Origin: Saccharothrix sp. ALI-22-I
Lineage (GTDB): Bacteria; Actinomycetota; Actinomycetes; Mycobacteriales; Pseudonocardiaceae
Direction: 5' to 3'
Length of the DNA: 64,000 bases
Assembly: GCF_001984175.1 (NCBI RefSeq)
Contig: NZ_MTQP01000038.1
Location: 1 to 64,000, forward strand
The translations under genes were made by a program, and so were the position numbers. Each line of letters opens with the position of its first letter. Position 1 is the first letter of the stretch. The notes beneath the pieces are model-generated. The model had not been told where the DNA came from. It did no database searches and saw nothing but the letters and a program-made list of their open reading frames with translations. Of the stretch, positions 59,401-64,000 are shown piece after piece.

Positions 59401-62400
59401 GGCTCGGTCGAACTCCACGGTATGCCGGAGGTTGCGGATCCAGTAGTCGGCGTTCAACTCTGTGGTGTCCAGTTGGCCGCCGGTGACGGTCGAGTAGAAC
59501 GGCACCGTCGCCCGCTGCGGGCGAACGTCGCCCAGCACCTGCAGCAGCTGATCCCGGATCGCGTCCACCTGGTTGGAGTGCGAGGCGTAGTCCACCGGAA
59601 TGCGGTGCGCCCGGATCCCGCCGACTTCGCATTCAGCCTGCACCTCGTCGATGTGCTGCGGGCTGCCAGCGAGGACGACCGAGCGGGGGCCGTTGACCAC
59701 CGCCACGGACAGCTGTCCCCGGTCCCAGTGCTCTCGAGGCTGATTGACCGCGAGCATCGCGCCGCGGCCGGCGAGGCGGCGCCGGACGAGCCGGCTGCGC
59801 AGAGCAACGATCCTGGCCGCTTCGGGAAGGGGCAGGGCACCGGCGACGCAGGCTGCCGCGATCTCGCCTTGGCTGTGGCCGACAACCGCATCCGGTTCGA
59901 TCCCGTACCCGCGCCACACTTCCGCGAGCGCGACCATCATCGCGAACAACGCCGGCTGCACCACGTCGACGTGCTCCAGTGACGGAGCTCCTTGCGCTCC
60001 GCGCAGCACGTCGACCAAGGACCAGTCGACGACCGCTCGCAGCGCCGAGTCGCACTCGTCGATCCGGTCCCTGAAGCCACGGGAGGTCTCCAGCAGGTCC
60101 CCGACCATCCTGGGCCACTGGGTTCCCTGCCCAGGGAACACGAACACCACTTGGCGGTGGGGTCGGGCCCTGCCCTCGACCACCGTCCCGGTCACGCCGC
60201 CGGCGAGTTCGTCGACGCCCTGGATCAGCTCGTCCGCGCCTCGTCCCAACACCACGGCTCGGTGCGCCAGTGACGCCTTGGCCGTGACCAGGGCCCGGCC
60301 GATGTCCGACGGGGACAGTTCGGGATGGGCACGAGCGAAGGTCGACAACCGCTTCGCCTGGTCTCGCAAGGCGTTTCCGGTGGCGGCGGAGACGACCCAC
60401 GGCACCACCTCGCCATGGGGCTCCGCGTCGGTTACGGGCGTAGCCGGCTCAGATGTCGCTTCGAGGATCGCGTGTGCGTTCGTTCCGCTGATCCCGAACG
60501 AGGACACGCCGGCGCGGCGGGGGTACCGGTCCTCCGGCCAAGGCTGAGCTTCGGTCAGCAGCCGCAGCGCCCCCGAGGACCAGTCGACCTGTGGCGTCGG
60601 CTCGTTGATGTGCAGTGTCCGCGGCAGGATCCCGTGGCGCATCGCGAGCACCATCTTGATCACACCGATGACGCCCGCCGCCGCCTGGGTGTGTCCCAGG
60701 TTGGACTTCACCGATCCCAACCACAGGGGTCGATCCCGGCTACCGCCACCGTAAGTGGCCAGCAGCGCGTTCGCTTCGATCGGGTCGCCCAGCGGTGTGC
60801 CGCTTCCGTGGGCCTCCACCGCGTCTACCTCGTTCGCGGACAATCCGGCGTCGGCGAGTGCCTGCCGGATGACCCGCTGTTGGGCGGACCCGCTGGGGGC
60901 GGTCAGGCCATTGCTCGCGCCGTCGGAGTTCACCGCCGTGCCGCGGACCACGGCCAGGACCTGGTGCCCGTGGCGCCGGGCATCCGACAGCCGCTCCAGC
61001 AGCAGCACACCCACGCCCTCGGCCAGCCCGAAGCCGTCGGCCTGCTCGGCGAACGCCTTGCACCGCCCGTCCGGCGACAACGCGTGCAGGTTGCTGAACT
61101 CGACGAACATGCCGAGGCTCGGCATGACAGCCGCACCGCCGACCAGCGCCATCGTGCACTCGCCGTACCGCAGTGCGCGGCAGGCGAGGTGCAGTGCGAC
61201 CAGCGAGGAGGAACACGCCGTGTCGATCGTGACCGCAGGGCCTTGGAGCCCGAAGGCGTACGCCACCCGACCCGACGCGACGCTGGCCGAGTTACCGGTG
61301 AGCACGTGTCCGCAGGTTTCGGCTGACGCATCCGCCAGGCGGGGGCCGTAATCCTGCGCCATGACCCCGGCGAACACGCCGATGCGTTCGCCGTGCGAGG
61401 AGGTCGGAGGAATCCCCGCACGCTCGAAGACCTCCCAGGAGGCTTCCAACAACAGGCGCTGCTGCGGGTCCATCGTCACGGCCTCACGCGGGCTGATGCC
61501 GAACAGGTCGGCGTCGAACTCGGTGGCGTCGTGGAGAAACCCCGCCGCGCGCTGGTAGTAGCTGCCTGCACGGCCGGGTTCGGGGTGGAAGCGGCCCTCG
61601 GTATCCCACCCGCGATCGTGCGGAAACCCCGAGACCGCGTCCGCCTCTGAGACCAACAATTGCCACAGGTCCTCGGGCGATGAGACCCGCCCCGGCAACC
61701 GGCAGCTCATCGCGACGATCGCTATCGGTTCTCTCGACGACTCCGGCACCGCTTCTGGAACCGTGGCCCCGCCCGCGTCCGCGGTGCGCAGAGCTTCCAC
61801 CACGGCCCGGGGCGTGGGGTGGTCGAAGGCCAGCGTCGCGGGCAGGGACAGCCTTGTGGCCTTGGCGAGCCGGTCTCGGAGTTCTACTGCGGATACCGAA
61901 TCCAAGCCGAGGTCCTGGAACGTCTTGTTCTCCGGCACCGCCGGGGCGTCGGTGGGAAGCAGCGCGGTGACGTGCGTACGCACCAAGGCCCGGAGGACCC
62001 GGACCCGTTCAGCCTCGGACGTGCGGTCGGGCTCAGCGGCTCGGTGATCCCGCACCTGCGCCTGGTCCGCTCCGGACGATCCCGGCAATTCCACCCGCCG
62101 TGCGCCGGATCCGGCGAAGACGACCTCCCAGTCGGGATCCGCGCCTCGTACGTGGGCTTCAGCCACTGCGGTCAGGAACCGATCCATCCCTCCCCGCCCC
62201 CGACGCAGGGTGGGAATCGCGGCGGCGTCCACAGATCCAGCTTCGAAGGTCTCCCGCAGAGCGGAGGTCAACACCGAATGCGGGCTGATCTCCAGGAAGA
62301 GCCGGTGACCAGTGGCCAGCAAGGCGCGCACAGCGCCCGCGAAGTGCACCGGCTGGCGCAGGTTCCGGCACCAGTAGGCCGCATCCAGTGCGGAGGTGTC

Positions 62401-63375
62401 CAGGAACCCCCCGGTCGCCGAAGAGCAGAACGGAACCTCGGAACCCTGCGGCCGGATCGGACCGAGATCGCGGAGAATCCATTCGCGCACGGCGTCGATC
62501 TGCGCGGAATGCGCCGCGAGCCCGACCTCGAGACGACGCGCCACCACACCTTCGTCCTGGCAGCGGCCCAGGAAGTCGTGGACCGCGGATCGGTCTCCGG
62601 ATATCACCGTCGACCGCGGCCCGTTGACGGCCGCCAGATCGAGCCGCCCGCCCCAGCGCGGGAGGAAGGAGAGCACCTCCGCAGCCGGGAGCGAGACGGC
62701 CGCCATCTCCCCTTGGCCGACCAGGGTGGCCTGGGCCTTGCTCCACTCCGCCACTGCCCGAGCCCCGTCGTCCAGGGAAAGCCCTCCGGCCACGCAGGCC
62801 GCGGCGATCTCACCCACGGAATGTCCCACGACCGCACCTGGCGCCACGCCGCACGCGCGCCACATCTCGGCCAGCGCGACCATCACCGTGAACAGCGCGG
62901 GTTGGACGAGGTCCGGGGCTTCCAATTCCTCCTCGCCGTTCAGCACATCGGACAGGGGCCAATCGAGGAACGGCGCGAAAGCGGCGCAGCACTCCTGGAC
63001 GGTGTTGCGGAACACCGTCGAGGATTCCATCAGCGCGGCGGCCATCCCCGGCCATTGCGATCCTTGGCCCGGAAAGACGAACACCGGCCGCGTACCGCAT
63101 TCCGCAACGGAGGTGATCACGTCTCCCGACGGCACGCCGTTGGCCAGATCGGCCAGTGCCTGCAGGAAGTCGGCACGTCGACGCCCCAGCACCACCGCGC
63201 GGTTGCGCCCGGCAGGAAACGCCGTGGCGAGCGAATACCCGATGTCCACGACCGATCCATCCGCGCAGTCGCCCAGGAGATGCGCTCGGAGACCTTCCGC
63301 GTTGTAGCGCAGCGCGGACGGGTTGTTACCCGAAAGAACCCATGGAACCACTGCGGGTTCTGGTTGGTCCGCCAA
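47479..63375 (-). CDS. PKS-I: loading module AT-ACP and modules 1-3
   Basis: This 5,298-residue PKS starts the assembly line. It has no N-terminal docking helix and begins directly with an AT-ACP loading didomain, as in the erythromycin and avermectin synthases. Three extension modules follow, starting near residues 549, 2065 and 3518: KS-AT-KR-ACP, KS-AT-KR-ACP and KS-AT-DH-KR-ACP, with methylmalonyl, methylmalonyl and malonyl specificity. The C-terminus (about 5230-5298) is a docking region with helix [17 protein letters not shown] and tail [15 protein letters not shown]. The start is TTG at 63375, supported by GAGGGAG 7 bases upstream; I see no in-frame ATG or GTG with a comparable site. 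It opens the operon; a promoter should lie between 63376 and about 63860. Modules are described separately. Confidence 0.93.
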   Translation of the reverse strand: MADQPEPAVVPWVLSGNNPSALRYNAEGLRAHLLGDCADGSVVDIGYSLATAFPAGRNRAVVLGRRRADFLQALADLANGVPSGDVITSVAECGTRPVFVFPGQGSQWPGMAAALMESSTVFRNTVQECCAAFAPFLDWPLSDVLNGEEELEAPDLVQPALFTVMVALAEMWRACGVAPGAVVGHSVGEIAAACVAGGLSLDDGARAVAEWSKAQATLVGQGEMAAVSLPAAEVLSFLPRWGGRLDLAAVNGPRSTVISGDRSAVHDFLGRCQDEGVVARRLEVGLAAHSAQIDAVREWILRDLGPIRPQGSEVPFCSSATGGFLDTSALDAAYWCRNLRQPVHFAGAVRALLATGHRLFLEISPHSVLTSALRETFEAGSVDAAAIPTLRRGRGGMDRFLTAVAEAHVRGADPDWEVVFAGSGARRVELPGSSGADQAQVRDHRAAEPDRTSEAERVRVLRALVRTHVTALLPTDAPAVPENKTFQDLGLDSVSAVELRDRLAKATRLSLPATLAFDHPTPRAVVEALRTADAGGATVPEAVPESSREPIAIVAMSCRLPGRVSSPEDLWQLLVSEADAVSGFPHDRGWDTEGRFHPEPGRAGSYYQRAAGFLHDATEFDADLFGISPREAVTMDPQQRLLLEASWEVFERAGIPPTSSHGERIGVFAGVMAQDYGPRLADASAETCGHVLTGNSASVASGRVAYAFGLQGPAVTIDTACSSSLVALHLACRALRYGECTMALVGGAAVMPSLGMFVEFSNLHALSPDGRCKAFAEQADGFGLAEGVGVLLLERLSDARRHGHQVLAVVRGTAVNSDGASNGLTAPSGSAQQRVIRQALADAGLSANEVDAVEAHGSGTPLGDPIEANALLATYGGGSRDRPLWLGSVKSNLGHTQAAAGVIGVIKMVLAMRHGILPRTLHINEPTPQVDWSSGALRLLTEAQPWPEDRYPRRAGVSSFGISGTNAHAILEATSEPATPVTDAEPHGEVVPWVVSAATGNALRDQAKRLSTFARAHPELSPSDIGRALVTAKASLAHRAVVLGRGADELIQGVDELAGGVTGTVVEGRARPHRQVVFVFPGQGTQWPRMVGDLLETSRGFRDRIDECDSALRAVVDWSLVDVLRGAQGAPSLEHVDVVQPALFAMMVALAEVWRGYGIEPDAVVGHSQGEIAAACVAGALPLPEAARIVALRSRLVRRRLAGRGAMLAVNQPREHWDRGQLSVAVVNGPRSVVLAGSPQHIDEVQAECEVGGIRAHRIPVDYASHSNQVDAIRDQLLQVLGDVRPQRATVPFYSTVTGGQLDTTELNADYWIRNLRHTVEFDRATRELLRTGHDLFLEISPHPVLTAAITEICDETGVEADAVGSLWRGRGGIDQMMHSIAEAHVRGAPVTWDHAFSGTGVRVDLPTYAFQRRRYWLEQPASEQRSTPDGPFWDAVCSQDLDAVSAIMDLDDPESLEAMRPALPVLSSWQRRDRDQRTVDSWRYRIRWEPCNPVPAPTQPENWLVVFPAGHAEHPAIAGCIRELGAMGHVDTLELDPDSADRESIGRRLRSETTADRIVSFLALDESPHPVHPELPGGLAMTLALAQAICDLAVTAPLWLITTEAVAAVASDSLEHPTQAAVWGLGRVFGLERPESWGGLVDIPERPTDAVLSRLLGALVGSGREDQLALRDEGLFIRRLTPASTGVRVADQWCPQGTALITGGHGGLGKHVARWLVGEGARHLVLVSRRGAETPGATEFSAELAASGARVTHARCDVAKRGELAQLVRRLAEQGDPVRTVVHTAGAIALGPVAETSLDELTEVVRAKLIGARNLDELFDDANELDAFVLFSSISGAWGSGAHGAYAAANAYLDALAENRRVRGLPATSIAWGIWNSTDGTGMAASLTKDELRAGGIGYMDPRMATAALQAALDRGETCIAVADVDWETFTPLFTVARPRPLLDGVPRARAAGGGERPPGRTSRVVPSAQPGELVHVVRREVAAVLGFPDQESVDAGTPLRDLGLDSPMTVRLRTRLAEAIGLQIPVTAVFDHPTVARLASHLATLSAGAQDAGQVIGHVSTEEPIAVVAMSFRLPQDVRTPEQLWQVLERGDDMISAIPTDRGWGARYDQDPARPDALIAHAGGFLHGAALFDAAFFGISPREALAMDPQQRLLLETSWEAIERAGLDPTTLRGSQTGVFVGAGYQGYAADPADAVDEVAGHLVTGTVTSILSGRISYTFGFQGPSITTDTACSSSLVALHQACQSLRTGECSLALVGGAAVLSAPMTLAELGKQGALSPDGRCRAFAASANGIGLAEGAVVVLLERLSEARRNGHPVLAVVRGSAVNSDGASNGLTAPNGLAQQAVIRQALANAGVRPDEVDVVEAHGTGTTLGDPIEAHALLATYGQDRDRPLWVGSLKSNIGHTQAAAGLAGVVKTVLALQHGVLPRTLHVDEPSPHIDWSSGAVRLLTERMAWPDRGRPRIAGISAFGISGTNAHVILEQAPPEPPRPRREVDAVVPWVLSATEPAALRAHARLLRDFLSRSPDVSPVDVGYSLATSRTAFRHRAVLVGSSPAQFRRDLDTLLHEGPTAPATDRRVVFVFPGQGTHWPGMARDLLDSSAVFRDRVEECARALEPFTDWSLLEVLRGEPGAPPLDRVDVVQPAVFAVMVSLAELWRWYGVEPAAVVGHSQGEIAAACVAGGLSLEDAAKVVAIRSRLLRTHLSGKGGMAGISAEPGDVAEILARWDGRIEVAATNGPGSVVVSGEAPALDELVARCLESGLSAKRLPVDYASHSSHVEAIREHLRTALDGIRPRSGDIPFWSTVTGGDLDTIGLGPGYWVDNLRCGVRFDAATRNLLDAGHDVFVEVSPHPVLSFPIQRTAEQSGKPLWTVDTLRRGDGGPDRMLAAVGEAFAHGVPVTWDKAFSGLEPRCVDLPTYPFQQRRYWLADRRSAGARRYRVAWRVVQDGLPARLSGRWLVVTSGGRGTGWSEAVQAELAELGALVERIDIDEPDRAAVAARLRGAIGDAVDGVVSLPAPDDPSMPGTAVPRGFALVVSLIQALGDVGIDAPLWCCTRGAVSTGPEDPPPSPAQALTWGLGQVAAQECGARWGGLLDLPESAGPHEFHQVGRALAGVSGEDRCAIRSSGVLVPRVVEAVPADVEAFRPGRGTVLITGGLGAVGAHIARWLAREGAEHLLLATRRGPDTEGAAELVEELSGTGTRITVAACDVTDRESLRRLLGTVPPESPLTGVVHAAGALDDALVDALDTARAAEVIDPKFGAAVHLHELTRDHDLSMFVLVSSLAGTVGAPGQASYAAANAGVDALAQHRRGIGLPATAIAWGSWGDGLVDAELDQRLRRRGIPPMRPEQAIGALRRTLGEDAPFTIAAEVDWNRLRASLARGAILAELTGEQVHAGGPADNGWARRVGELPGPEQDRLLLDLVRTRIAELLGYSGPDDVDPDRPVRDLGFDSMTAVRFRDGLARTTGLDLPVTLVFDHPTAAELAGALRPRRTGVVKVAEVVKAAEAAAPRDEPIAVVAMSCRFPGGVRSPEELWQLVAEGRDVISDFPRDRGWDVEGKYDPELSRPGTFATTGGGFLYDAANFDPEFFQISPREALAIDPQHRLLLETSWEAFERATVDIDALRGENIGVFVGTSYHDYGSRVSSPPEGLEGYLTLGSAGSVAAGRIAYWFGLQGPAINVDTACSSSLVALHLAGQALLRGECRMALAGGATVMSTLDTFTEFSRQGVLAPDGRCKAFSARADGTGWAEGVGLVLLERLSDAQRHGHRVLALIRGSAVNSDGASNGLTAPNGLAQQAVIRQALANTGLRAQDVDAVEAHGTGTELGDPIEAHAVLATYGKDRDRPLWLASLKSNIGHTQSASGVAGVIKMVMALQREILPRTLHVAEPTPHVDWSGSLRLLAEQVDWPAGERPRRAGVSSFGISGTNAHLILEEAPRSGTGEERRSPQDPGVVPWVLSARTADALCAQADRLRAFLGADPDVEPVDIAHSLVKTRSRFEHRAVLTGTTRQEFLTGLDALAGGAHGTARAARRGGIAVLFGGQGGQRIGMGRVLADAFPAFDQALREVCAELDRHTERPVLDMVLAAEDPGRDTALDQTIHAQPAIFAFEVALFRLFRSWGVTPAFLLGHSVGELGAVHCAGALSLADACVLVAARGRLMQTMPAHGAMVAVEAAEEEVRPLLAGRTGVDIAAVNSSTSTVLSGDEEAVHRLAEELAARGRRTKRLRVSHAFHSPHVDRIVDRYREVAADLTCATPSIPVVSSVTGEQVGAAELASPEYWVRHLRRAVRFQDGVHRLHDQGVGCYLDLSPDGGLATPAEDCLAEREPAPVFLAALRPGTDDRHQVLRTLGDLYGCGAAVDWDAVFADNRPQPVVLPTYPFQHRRYWLDAAPERHADTGHPFVASTTEVAGEGSVVLTATLSTRTHPWLADHVVGGQILFPATAFLELALWAGRRCACRQVDELILEEPLILPECGAVAVQLLVGPEDETHRRQVRLHAKPEGDLRWTRHMTGVLIAGEGDARRAQAPDDHAVPVDTSGFYERLVDRGFDYGPAFRGLDKVWCDGDDVLVEARLPEESCGQSRSFGLHPALLDAALQAVAFVMGDARLIPFSVRGASLHKTGVDVLRVRLSPVGEHEFSLDAHDAEGHLVLAVESLRLRPAAGVRAGDSLFRLEWSAVPRASAVSHRWVVLGPSEPRIAGALRPEAEVAEVGRFDELREALDAGHPAPDMVLWSPRAEAGLPISAAVRHLAVQGLELIRNWLSEHRLSRTRLVLLTTGAAGEEPVSDLPGAALWGLVRSAQSENPGRFVLVDADTSDASLAALPGVVATDEPQLVLRAGEARAARLVRVPPAGSGTPWDPDGTVLITGGTGVVGQALARHLAGRGVRHLLLVSRGGPVAAGAAGLVSELNSLGTRASVVACDVADRRAVAALLAAIPDDRPLTAVIHAAGVLDDGIVTALTPERVDRVLRPKVDGTLILHELTRDRNLSAFILCSSIAGVLGGTGQGNYAAANAFMDAFAQQRRAAGEPALSLAWGLWETPSGMTGKLSEADLARIRGYGVVPMPAEQAVGLLDEALGAGGAVLLAMRLGLTAVAADGGTIPRLLRDLVRTPTRPAADGSAPSPPRDLRRRMAEADPTRVLLSEVREHVARILGYPDSQLVQVDRGFLELGLDSLSTLEFRNRLEEVTELRLPATLLFDHPTPRAVADHLRERLSTTEDDSPDSPLADLERVRSKLPAVLVDERARKRLVEELEELLAEAGSTAAPPGETVALRLKHATDGEIFEFIDKELGLS
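47680..52824 (-). other. Module 3: KS-AT(malonyl)-DH-KR-ACP
   Basis: KS has DTACSSS (about residue 3693). AT has GHSVGE (about 4133) and SHAFHS (about 4234), a malonyl signature; its entry motif is [11 protein letters not shown] has [10 protein letters not shown] (about 4436) and LLDAALQ (about 4597). KR has TGGTGVVG (about 4867), VLDDG and Tyr in GQGNYAAAN (about 5012), B-type. ACP has GLDSL (about 5175). It should form the isolated alkene C16=C17, the likely substrate of the epoxidase. Confidence 0.87.
52880..57183 (-). other. Module 2: KS-AT(methylmalonyl)-KR-ACP
   Basis: KS has DTACSSS (about residue 2235) with unusual surroundings ([15 protein letters not shown]). AT has GHSQGE (about 2672) and YASHS (about 2775). 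KR has TGGLGAVG (about 3158), ALDD and Tyr in GQASYAAAN (about 3300), so B-type and active. ACP has GFDSM (about 3455). It sets the C19 hydroxyl and C18 methyl. Confidence 0.85.
57230..61731 (-). other. Module 1: KS-AT(methylmalonyl)-KR-ACP
   Basis: KS has DTACSSS (about residue 720) and the variant histidine motif HGSGT. AT has GHSQGE (about 1168) and YASHS (about 1262). KR has TGGHGGLG (about 1705) and [17 protein letters not shown] (about 1836-1852): Trp eight residues and His three residues before the Tyr. These are A2-type marks, predicting an L-hydroxyl with inverted alpha-methyl. ACP has GLDSP (about 2008). It sets the C21 hydroxyl and C20 methyl. Confidence 0.85.
61740..63375 (-). other. 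Loading module: AT-ACP
   Basis: AT has [13 protein letters not shown] and GHSVGE (about residue 183). The segment after it reads [11 protein letters not shown] where the extender ATs here have VALRSR, so the Arg that binds the carboxylate of malonyl-type units is missing. The specificity motif is GLAAHS rather than YASHS or HAFHS. Together these predict a monocarboxylic starter such as propionyl-, isobutyryl- or 2-methylbutyryl-CoA. ACP has GLDSV (about 490). Confidence 0.85.
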
Positions 63376-63860
63376 TGTGACACTCCCTCAACTCGGGCAC
63401 ATAACGCACGTTGAACAGTCAGAAGCCACGTCGACGCCACGGTCAGTCCGCGATGAACGAGGTCGGCAGAACACCCGAGGAACGGCTGGTGCACCAGACG
63501 CGCCCCGGCGCTTCTAACCTTTCCATAATGTCACTTGTGGCGAGACGACCGCCGCGTCCGTCTCGGCGTCGCGCTCGACCGCGACTCCACAGAGTCGACT
63601 CTCATTCCTTGAGTGAATTCCGAGAAAGTCCGGATGACCGCCTCTCCACGAGTCCCAGACTCCTCGCCAGCTATTGCTACAGACTCCGCACTCCTGCAGT
63701 TTCCCCGACGAACGCGGCCAGACCCGGAATCCGTTTCAGCGGACATACCCCACCTGATCTACGCCGAATGCGCCGAATGCGCGTCTCACAGACAAGAAGA
63801 GTTCCGAGCGGCACACCACTCCGAAGTGTACCCCTTTTGACGGAGCAGACACCGGATCGG
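63376..63860. promoter_or_regulatory. Divergent intergenic region expected to hold the PKS operon promoter
   Basis: These 485 bases separate PKS-I (minus) from a plus-strand gene. They include less GC-rich patches (for example CTTCTAACCTTTCCATAATG at 63512-63531). A tandem 9-base repeat CGCCGAATG lies at 63762-63770 and 63771-63779. I see no clear consensus promoter, SARP heptamer repeats or operator. The plus-strand 75-codon frame at 63613-63840 has no ribosome site and looks like chance. Confidence 0.4.
63383..63389 (-). promoter_or_regulatory. Ribosome binding site GAGGGAG of PKS-I
   Basis: GAGGGAG on the minus strand lies 7 bases before TTG at 63375. It supports the TTG as the start of the first PKS gene. 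Confidence 0.65.
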
Positions 63861-64000
63861 ATGGGGCTCATGCAAGAATACTGGACCACTTCGACGTACG
63901 ACCACATTCACATCGGAACGAAGCAGAAGTTGATTCGTCAGGAAATCAAGGAGCTGAAAAGTCGCGCTCCTTGTCCGCTGCGAGAACCGGTCGTTCAGTG
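63861..64000 (+). CDS. Start of an unidentified gene, runs off the window
   Basis: From ATG at 63861, with a second in-frame ATG at 63870, the frame reads MGLMQEYWTTSTYDHIHIGT then KQKLIRQEIKELKSRAPCPL to the window end, 46 residues. It is divergent from the PKS operon. The Lys/Glu-rich helix is all that can be said; I do not recognise the family. No other plus-strand frame here is as long without a stop. Confidence 0.45.
   Translation, partial: MGLMQEYWTTSTYDHIHIGTKQKLIRQEIKELKSRAPCPLREPVVQ

Noticed and set aside
63613..63840. A 75-codon plus-strand ORF upstream of PKS-I
   Set aside because: No ribosome site and no recognisable features; it lies in the likely promoter region.

Overview
The window is high-GC actinomycete DNA. 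Long, GC3-rich genes, modular type I polyketide synthases with MxNExxLRxYLKR docking helices, a calerythrin-like EF-hand protein and an AfsR-type remnant all fit; the calerythrin relative and PKS style suggest a Pseudonocardiales-like host (inference).

Left part (1-9282), an accessory zone: a single type I-E-like CRISPR repeat at the very edge; an AfsR/SARP-type NB-ARC remnant truncated at both ends; a decayed IS630 transposase; an intact 1,122-residue STAND NTPase (possible conflict/defence protein); remnants of an IS5-type and a second IS630 transposase; an EF-hand gene; an IS3-type transposase tail; a 1.4-kb IS701-like element with terminal inverted repeats and a frameshifted transposase; and about 0.6 kb of eroded sequence.

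Right part (9283-63375), all on the minus strand and read right to left: one apparent operon of about 54 kb with six PKS genes, a flavin epoxidase and a possible small coupled ORF. Gene order is colinear with an assembly line of a loading AT-ACP and ten extension modules: PKS-I (loading, M1-M3), epoxidase, PKS-II (M4), PKS-III (M5-M7), PKS-IV (M8), PKS-V (M9) and PKS-VI (M10 plus thioesterase). From AT motifs, methylmalonyl units enter at M1, M2, M4, M5, M6, M8 and M10 and malonyl units at M3, M7 and M9. From reductive domains the predicted chain is a 2-methyl-2,4-dienoate with CH2 at C7, OH at C9, C11, C15, C19 and C21, a ketone at C13 (M5 KR is dead), an alkene C16=C17, and methyls at C2, C6, C10, C12, C14, C18 and C20.

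The epoxidase resembles the polyether enzymes Lsd18/LasC and MonCI and lies just after the gene for M3, the only module predicted to make an isolated alkene, so C16=C17 is its likely target. TE release could give a macrolactone (16-, 20- or 22-membered through C15-, C19- or C21-OH) or a free acid. I cannot match the scaffold to a named compound from memory. At the right edge (63376-64000) lies a divergent promoter region and the start of an unidentified plus-strand gene.
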